Shown piece by piece: positions 60,087-64,000 of a stretch of 64,000 nt of DNA (the stretch's first letter is position 1; the number at the start of each line of letters is the position of its first letter). Under the pieces are notes generated by a model. That model ran no database searches and was not told the DNA's origin. It worked only from the letters and a program-made list of their open reading frames with translations. The stretch lies in contig NZ_AXBI01000020.1 of assembly GCF_000473325.1 (NCBI RefSeq), positions 1 to 64,000 of the forward strand, given 5' to 3'. The translations under genes and the position numbers were made by a program. This stretch comes from Leisingera caerulea DSM 24564 (GTDB lineage: Bacteria > Pseudomonadota > Alphaproteobacteria > Rhodobacterales > Rhodobacteraceae).

Positions 60087-60572
60087 TCAGGCGATCCGGA
60101 GCGCCCTTTGCGCTGGCAGCGCCACGGGGAGGCTGCGGCTGATATTCTGCCGGCGGCCGTCCCGGTGCAGAATGTCCCGGGTTTCCACCCAGGTCACATA
60201 GCGCCCGTCATGAACAGCGGTCGCTTCTGATACGATCATGCGGTCCGGGTCCGGGCACCAATGGCCATTGATGCGGCATGCCGCTCCTGGCCGGACAGTT
60301 TCCAGGATGAAACCATCGAGATCGCTGCGGGAAGATTCCAGCCCCTCCGCGTCGAGAAGATAGCCGGTAACGCCCTCCCCCTGTGCTGAGAGCATGATGC
60401 CCTCAGGGGTTTGAGAGACAATGCCTTGCGAGCCCTCTGCGCCCGGCCGGATGCCCCATTTATCCATGGCCAGGTAAAGCATGCCGACGCCGTCAGCATT
60501 GAAGGGGCCGGCACGCAGCCGGCCGTCCGGGTAGGTCCCAAAACCAGGCACATAACGTAGAACAAGACCCAT
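60087..60572 (-). CDS. Unknown protein, 161 aa
   Basis: Not recognised. Starts MGLVLRYVPGFGTYPDGRLR with AAGGAG upstream. Beta-rich, with a basic C-terminus. It is the last of a run of small - strand genes (62757 to 60087). Confidence 0.6.
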   Translation of the reverse strand: MGLVLRYVPGFGTYPDGRLRAGPFNADGVGMLYLAMDKWGIRPGAEGSQGIVSQTPEGIMLSAQGEGVTGYLLDAEGLESSRSDLDGFILETVRPGAACRINGHWCPDPDRMIVSEATAVHDGRYVTWVETRDILHRDGRRQNISRSLPVALPAQRALRIA

Positions 60573-60660
60573 CAGATACTCCTTATCCGGGAATGCCTTC
60601 AGGTAGCATGTTCTCTTTATGTTCTCAATCCTGCAAATCAGGCCTGAACGGAAATTCCGG

Positions 60661-61074
60661 CTAGAGCTCGGGGTGCTCAATTTCCAAGGGTTGGAGTTCG
60701 ATAGGCCCAACTGGGTACCCATCAAGAGTGACGGTTCCGTCCTTTTCCACCCGGATGCGGGAGATGTCATCTGCATCCCCATACCCCTCACTCGTGATGG
60801 TGATGGTCCCGGAAGCCACACTTCCCGCCTGATTGGCCTTCTCCGTAAAGGCCGCGATTCCCGATGCGAAGCTGCTGAGATCGAATGGCTCGTCCATCCC
60901 GGGACGCCAGGAGGCATCATTGTCGAACCAGCCCGCCTCCGGTGACGCTTCCCAGCCCTGGAGCACGGAGGTGACATGCTCCTGCTGCAGCCAGCTTTGA
61001 ATTTCAGGCAGCGCGGCGGGGGTGAGAGCCGGGGTAATCTGCAGGCGTCCGGTGATGTAGCGATGATAGCTCAT
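60661..61074 (-). CDS. Unknown protein, 137 aa
   Basis: Not recognised. MSYHRYITGRLQITPALTPA at the start, then Trp-rich (SWLQQEHVTSVLQGWEASPE) and a beta-rich C-terminus (TVTLDGYPVGPIEL). Likely co-transcribed with its - strand neighbours. Confidence 0.6.
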   Translation of the reverse strand: MSYHRYITGRLQITPALTPAALPEIQSWLQQEHVTSVLQGWEASPEAGWFDNDASWRPGMDEPFDLSSFASGIAAFTEKANQAGSVASGTITITSEGYGDADDISRIRVEKDGTVTLDGYPVGPIELQPLEIEHPEL

Positions 61075-61091
61075 AGAGGTGTCCTTCGTCC

Positions 61092-61601
61092 TTATAGCAG
61101 CGGTCCGGTCTCTTCCGGACTTTCTTGGATCGTTGCGCGCATCAGCTCCGGGTGTGCGGATGGATCCCTTGGGATGATGATGCAGTCGTAATCCCGGGCG
61201 CCCCAGGCCGCTCGGGTGTCCTCCCGGCTCCAGATGACATTTCCGGCCACAGGGCAGGCAATGCTGTACCCTGCCGGCGTCACTGCGTGAGCAGTAACCC
61301 AGTGCTTGATGCCGCCGAGCAGGGTCCGGAGCATGACTGCATTCCCGTCCTCCAGGGCCGCATCAAGAAAGCCTGGCGCTCTGCGCTCTTCAGAGGCCGG
61401 GTGGGTGTAGGAGACGCCGAGCGCTTTCAGACCCCTTTTCATGGCGACATCCGTCGTGCCCGTGTAGGGGTTGGTTCCGCAAAACTCCGCAATTTCCTCT
61501 GTCGACGGGGCGTTGTCTATCAGGGCGTCGAGAACGGCGCCGAGGCAGCTTGGTCCGCAGGTGATGCCATCGGGCTGATATCGGACCTGAAAATCTTGCA
61601 T
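61092..61601 (-). CDS. C39-like (papain-fold) protein, 169 aa
   Basis: ITCGPSCLGAVLDALIDNAP supplies the catalytic-type Cys of C39 peptidases, and HWVTAHAVTPAGYSIACP the His region. Length fits a single peptidase domain. No secretion transporter is linked. GGAG precedes the ATG at 61601. The neighbour at 61615 also has a papain-like Cys-His pattern. Confidence 0.65.
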   Translation of the reverse strand: MQDFQVRYQPDGITCGPSCLGAVLDALIDNAPSTEEIAEFCGTNPYTGTTDVAMKRGLKALGVSYTHPASEERRAPGFLDAALEDGNAVMLRTLLGGIKHWVTAHAVTPAGYSIACPVAGNVIWSREDTRAAWGARDYDCIIIPRDPSAHPELMRATIQESPEETGPLL

Positions 61602-61614
61602 TTGATTGGAACTC

Positions 61615-62082
61615 CTAAAGGGCGAACTCGGGTTCTGCGGCATGTTCCTTGAGGGCTGCAGGATCATAGCGGGGCTGCAAATAGGTTCTGATGGCGCCTG
61701 CAGCTTTCGGAATGGCCTCAGCCATCTGCCTTTCAAACCACTCCTTGAAGCCAGGCCCGCCGTCGGCCAGGTGGAGCAGGAAGCTCATGTATTCAGCCTG
61801 ATCCGCTGATTGCGCAATATGCGCGCTCTCGACCGTGAACGCCGGCCGGTTCGCGAGATAGGTTTCGAGAATATCGGCTTCCGTGCGAAACCCGCTGGCA
61901 TCAAAGGCGCGCCCGTCCGGAGCCTCGACCCAGGAATGCGCTGGATGTGGCAGCGTGGCGTAGTTCGTGCGCAAGGCGGTCAGGGTCTTGATAGGCCAGC
62001 CCAGCTCGCAATGGAGGGCAATTGCCATCGCGTAGCACTGGCCATAGCAGTAGATCTTTTCAATTTTCTCATCACGCTCCAT
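61615..62082 (-). CDS. Papain/transglutaminase-like protein, 155 aa
   Basis: CYGQCYAMAIALHCELGW has the catalytic-type Cys; HSWVEAPDGRAFDASG supplies His and Asp in the right order, as in transglutaminase-like phage and plasmid proteins. Activity is unproven. It is 12 bases from the 62095 gene stop and is part of the same run. Confidence 0.6.
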   Translation of the reverse strand: MERDEKIEKIYCYGQCYAMAIALHCELGWPIKTLTALRTNYATLPHPAHSWVEAPDGRAFDASGFRTEADILETYLANRPAFTVESAHIAQSADQAEYMSFLLHLADGGPGFKEWFERQMAEAIPKAAGAIRTYLQPRYDPAALKEHAAEPEFAL

Positions 62083-62094
62083 TTGCTCGGCCCC

Positions 62095-62757
62095 TCACAT
62101 TGCCGGCTCCGGATCTGAAGACAGATCCCGCATCTCGAGCGCATGCCAGGTCATCACGTTCCGGATGTTGCGGGCCCGCTCCAAGACGGGCTTGAAACCT
62201 TCCAGCTTCACCTGGATCAGCCCATTGCCGTCATGCGCGGTCCGATAGCCTGTGAATGCGGCCCCCGATGTACCTGTCATCAGGCGTTCAGCCAGGCTCC
62301 GCTCCACCCCATTCAGACGCCTGACGGCGGTCTCAAGACTGATCGCATGGTCCAGATGGCGAGGGCGGATCGGTCCGCGGCGGGTTTTGTTGGGGGCAAA
62401 GAGCCGGACGGCCTCATTTTCGATCAGCGCCTGAATGGGCCCGGTAATCCGGGCATGGATCTCCGGGCTGTCTTCCCCGCTGAGGAAAGCATTCCAGCTG
62501 TCCAGGAAATCAATCTGGCGGCCTTCGACCTCTACGGGTCCGCCCAAATGATCCGCATCGCGCAATTCCTGCATATCCAAAACCATGGCGGCCCGGATGC
62601 CCTTCATGCCTGGGTGGCGCTCCATCACGGAAAGGTATTCAGCAATGGCCGAAGCCGGGCTCGCGCCATGCTCTCGCACAAAAATGTCGAATTCATCTGC
62701 GGGCACATAGCTCGTGTAGAGCCGCAGGGGGTGTGTTTCGACTGTTCTGTGCAGCAT
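62095..62757 (-). CDS. Unknown protein, 220 aa
   Basis: Not recognised. Contains HARITGPIQALIENEAVRLF and LEGFKPVLERARNIRNVMTW. GGAGAAA precedes the ATG. TTTTTCGCA (62822-62830) with a CATAAT -10 is upstream. Confidence 0.62.
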   Translation of the reverse strand: MLHRTVETHPLRLYTSYVPADEFDIFVREHGASPASAIAEYLSVMERHPGMKGIRAAMVLDMQELRDADHLGGPVEVEGRQIDFLDSWNAFLSGEDSPEIHARITGPIQALIENEAVRLFAPNKTRRGPIRPRHLDHAISLETAVRRLNGVERSLAERLMTGTSGAAFTGYRTAHDGNGLIQVKLEGFKPVLERARNIRNVMTWHALEMRDLSSDPEPAM

Positions 62758-63064
62758 GATCTTTCTCCAGGCAGCTTTCTGAAATTCTGCTAGGGCTCAG
62801 GGAAAACGCCAAGTAATTATGTTTTTCGCATTTTGCTGAACGGTTTTTATCCCTCCACAGCTTTTCAATGCGGTGCAGCATCGCCTGGCGGTCTTCATCA
62901 TCCCCGCCCTGCACCAGGATCGGGAGCATGCGGAAGCGGCGCTTGCGATCATATCCCGCAGCAATCACAACTGCCCCTCCCTGCTCCGGAGCAAATGCAA
63001 AGACTTCGAATTCGCCGGCGCCGTCGGGCAGGACAATGGTCTTGCCATTGTTCGGGAAATTAAC
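62693..63064 (-). pseudogene. 5'-truncated gene cut by the TnpB element
   Basis: An open frame with good coding character (FPNNGKTIVLPDGAGEFEVF, then APEQGGAVVIAAGYDRKRRF) begins abruptly at the insertion element's end with no start codon or ribosome-binding site at its front. It ends in the control region of the 62095 gene. The original product is not recognised. The front was probably lost or displaced when the element inserted. Confidence 0.6.
62816..62844 (-). promoter_or_regulatory. Possible promoter with TTTTTCGCA in the spacer
   Basis: On the - strand: weak -35 ACCGTT, 17 bases, CATAAT (62821-62816). TGCGAAAAA (- strand, 62830-62822) abuts the -10. Confidence 0.35.
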
Positions 63065-63065
63065 A

Positions 63066-63200
63066 TCTTCCCCGCCCTGAAGGACGGGGATTTCCCATCA
63101 AACGGCAGCGGCATCGAGCTGCTGCCGTTTGAGTCGAGTTGACGCTTCGCAGGCGGCCAGTGCCGAAGCCTCCACGTCCAGCAACGGGGTGCTCCCCCGC
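63066..63200 (-). ncRNA. Candidate omega RNA / right end of the TnpB element
   Basis: A near-palindrome CCCCGCCCTGAAGGACGGGG (63070-63089) follows the tnpB stop. IS200/IS605-type right ends carry such hairpins, and the RNA guide of TnpB comes from the gene's 3' end plus this end. The guide would then be read from the flanking truncated gene. Boundaries are approximate. Confidence 0.4.
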
Positions 63201-64000
63201 CGGTAACTTTCCGGGTTCAGAGCCCGGTCCAGGATATTGCGTGCCGCATTCGTGTCGGCATTGGTTTCGGAACCGCAGGCGGTGCAGGCGAAGAGGGCTT
63301 GGCTTTCGCGGCTCCTCGCATCCACATGGCCGCAGGCGGCGCAGGTCTGACTGGTGTATGCGGCCGGGACCTTGATCAGGACCCCGCCCGTCTCCTCGAG
63401 CTTGTATCCGAGCATGCGCTCCAGCGCATGCCAGCCGATGCCCAGGATGGACCGGTTCAGGCCGGACTTTTGGGAGACATTGCGCCCCGGGGCCTCACGG
63501 GTCCCGCGCGCAGAGCGCGTCATGGACCGGATATTGAGGTCCTCGATGGCCACGAGGCCAAACCGGCCCGCCAGGTCGCGGCTGAGAACATGCGCCGCAT
63601 GGGCCCGGATCCGCGCCAGTTTACCCTTCAGCTTTGCCAACCGGGCGCGAGAGGCCGCGTAGCGGCGCGATCCGCGCTTGCCGCGCGAGAGCTTCTTCTG
63701 GGCGCGGCGCAGGGCGCGCTCCAGACCCGGGACGGTGCCGGGCAGGCGGATCATCTCGCCGGTCGAAAGCGCATAAGGCACGGCAACGCCGCGATCAACG
63801 CCTACGGCCTCGGACGGCACCGGCCGCTCCGCGATCTCACAGCGCACCGCGATCGAGATCTGCCAGCCCCCGCCGGGGCGGCGGCTGATCGTGGCGTTGC
63901 GGATATCAATCGATCCATCCTTTTTCGCACGCAGCTTGCGCGTGTCGCGGTACCGCACCCATCCTATCTTGGGAATGCGGACCTCGGACCATCTCCGGTT
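63098..64000 (-). CDS. tnpB: TnpB RNA-guided nuclease (5' end off window)
   Basis: At least 300 aa are visible. RuvC-type acidic residues lie in VGVDRGVAVPYALSTG (Asp) and LVAIEDLNIRSM (Glu). The zinc ribbon CAACGHV...CTACGSETNADTNAARN includes the third acidic residue. The frame stays open to the window edge (NRRWSEVRIPKIGWVRYRDT), so the start is beyond 64000. All catalytic residues seen are intact, so it may be active. Confidence 0.93.
   Translation of the reverse strand, partial: NRRWSEVRIPKIGWVRYRDTRKLRAKKDGSIDIRNATISRRPGGGWQISIAVRCEIAERPVPSEAVGVDRGVAVPYALSTGEMIRLPGTVPGLERALRRAQKKLSRGKRGSRRYAASRARLAKLKGKLARIRAHAAHVLSRDLAGRFGLVAIEDLNIRSMTRSARGTREAPGRNVSQKSGLNRSILGIGWHALERMLGYKLEETGGVLIKVPAAYTSQTCAACGHVDARSRESQALFACTACGSETNADTNAARNILDRALNPESYRRGSTPLLDVEASALAACEASTRLKRQQLDAAAV

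Larger units (their letters stand above)
63066..64000 (-). mobile_element. IS200/IS605-type TnpB element, incomplete at window edge
   Basis: tnpB plus its right-end hairpin. No tnpA is visible. The left end lies beyond the window. Confidence 0.7.

Noticed and set aside
5355..63929. Copies of the TTTTTCGCA word inside genes (5355, 42980, 63921 and 8-mers at 21501, 53109)
   Set aside because: They encode Ala-Lys-Lys or Leu-Arg-Lys type runs in clear genes and are few; probably chance, so not counted as regulatory sites.
1..64000. CRISPR array or prophage structural module
   Set aside because: No regularly spaced direct repeats of 25-40 bases and no capsid, terminase, portal or tail genes were seen.

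Overview
The window is a gene-dense, GC-rich segment with short AT-rich spacers. It looks like an accessory replicon (a large plasmid or chromid, possibly a phage-plasmid) of an alphaproteobacterium, most likely a Rhodobacterales / roseobacter-group bacterium. That placement is inference from protein style and from the mix of genes: no rRNA or core metabolic operons, many small unknown genes, a complete Ter stress system, a private RpoH-type sigma factor, thymidylate synthase, two tRNA-Glu genes, SbcCD, an Mrr nuclease, a polyvalent-protein metalloprotease and a TnpB insertion element. I see no replication initiator, partition genes, conjugation genes or virion structural genes in these 64 kb.

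Layout. 1-3.4 kb: a + strand run of two unknown proteins, a P-loop nucleotide kinase and a GNAT acetyltransferase. 3.4-6.2 kb: a - strand operon of an XRE regulator and two exported CXXC thioredoxin-fold proteins. 6.4-7.4 kb: a small membrane protein and thyA. 8.6-10.8 kb: a divergent pair, a Slam-like outer-membrane barrel and a surface-type lipoprotein. 11.1-23.1 kb: the Ter region, all on the - strand, in two blocks. One block (23067 to 18990) is PRTase/TRSP, HAD phosphatase, PRTase (StiP family) and a CitE-like lyase. The other (18908 to 11114) is terZ, terB, a Ca2+/Na+ antiporter, two terD-type genes, a third TerD-domain gene, a TerD-vWA protein (terF type), terA, a membrane J-protein and a DsbA. 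23.6-24.0 kb: an AT-rich, repeat-bearing non-coding stretch. 24-28.7 kb: DUF4139 protein, then a coupled operon of small DNA-binding-like protein, HD hydrolase, metallophosphoesterase and R2K ATP-grasp. 29.5-32.7 kb: an RTX protein, an unknown protein, a candidate small RNA, two tandem tRNA-Glu(UUC) genes and a catalytic-domain-only glutamyl-tRNA synthetase. 32.8-38.2 kb: sbcD-sbcC plus one gene. 38.4-45.9 kb: lipoprotein, WGR-ligase, a 586-aa protein with HTH-like segments, the RpoH-like sigma factor, a Cys4 protein, a candidate sRNA/attenuator, Mrr and a MazF/PemK-like protein. 45.9-53.2 kb: NADAR and HD operon, a lone WGR domain, Nudix-HTH regulator and unknowns. 53.4-57.9 kb: tandem AAA+ ATPase, EF-hand protein, Ivy-like lysozyme inhibitor. 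58-63 kb: LPD1 metalloprotease-like protein and a run of small genes including two papain-like folds. 63.1-64 kb: TnpB (running off the end), which has cut the front off a neighbouring gene.

The most striking shared signal is a 9-base word, TTTTTCGCA (or its complement TGCGAAAAA), which recurs at least 17 times exactly outside conserved genes, often as inverted pairs. At several loci it lies between plausible -35 and -10 elements. This suggests that many scattered operons are under one element-wide DNA-binding factor. Functionally the genes converge on stress, metal/Ca2+ handling, nucleotide chemistry, DNA repair and defence.
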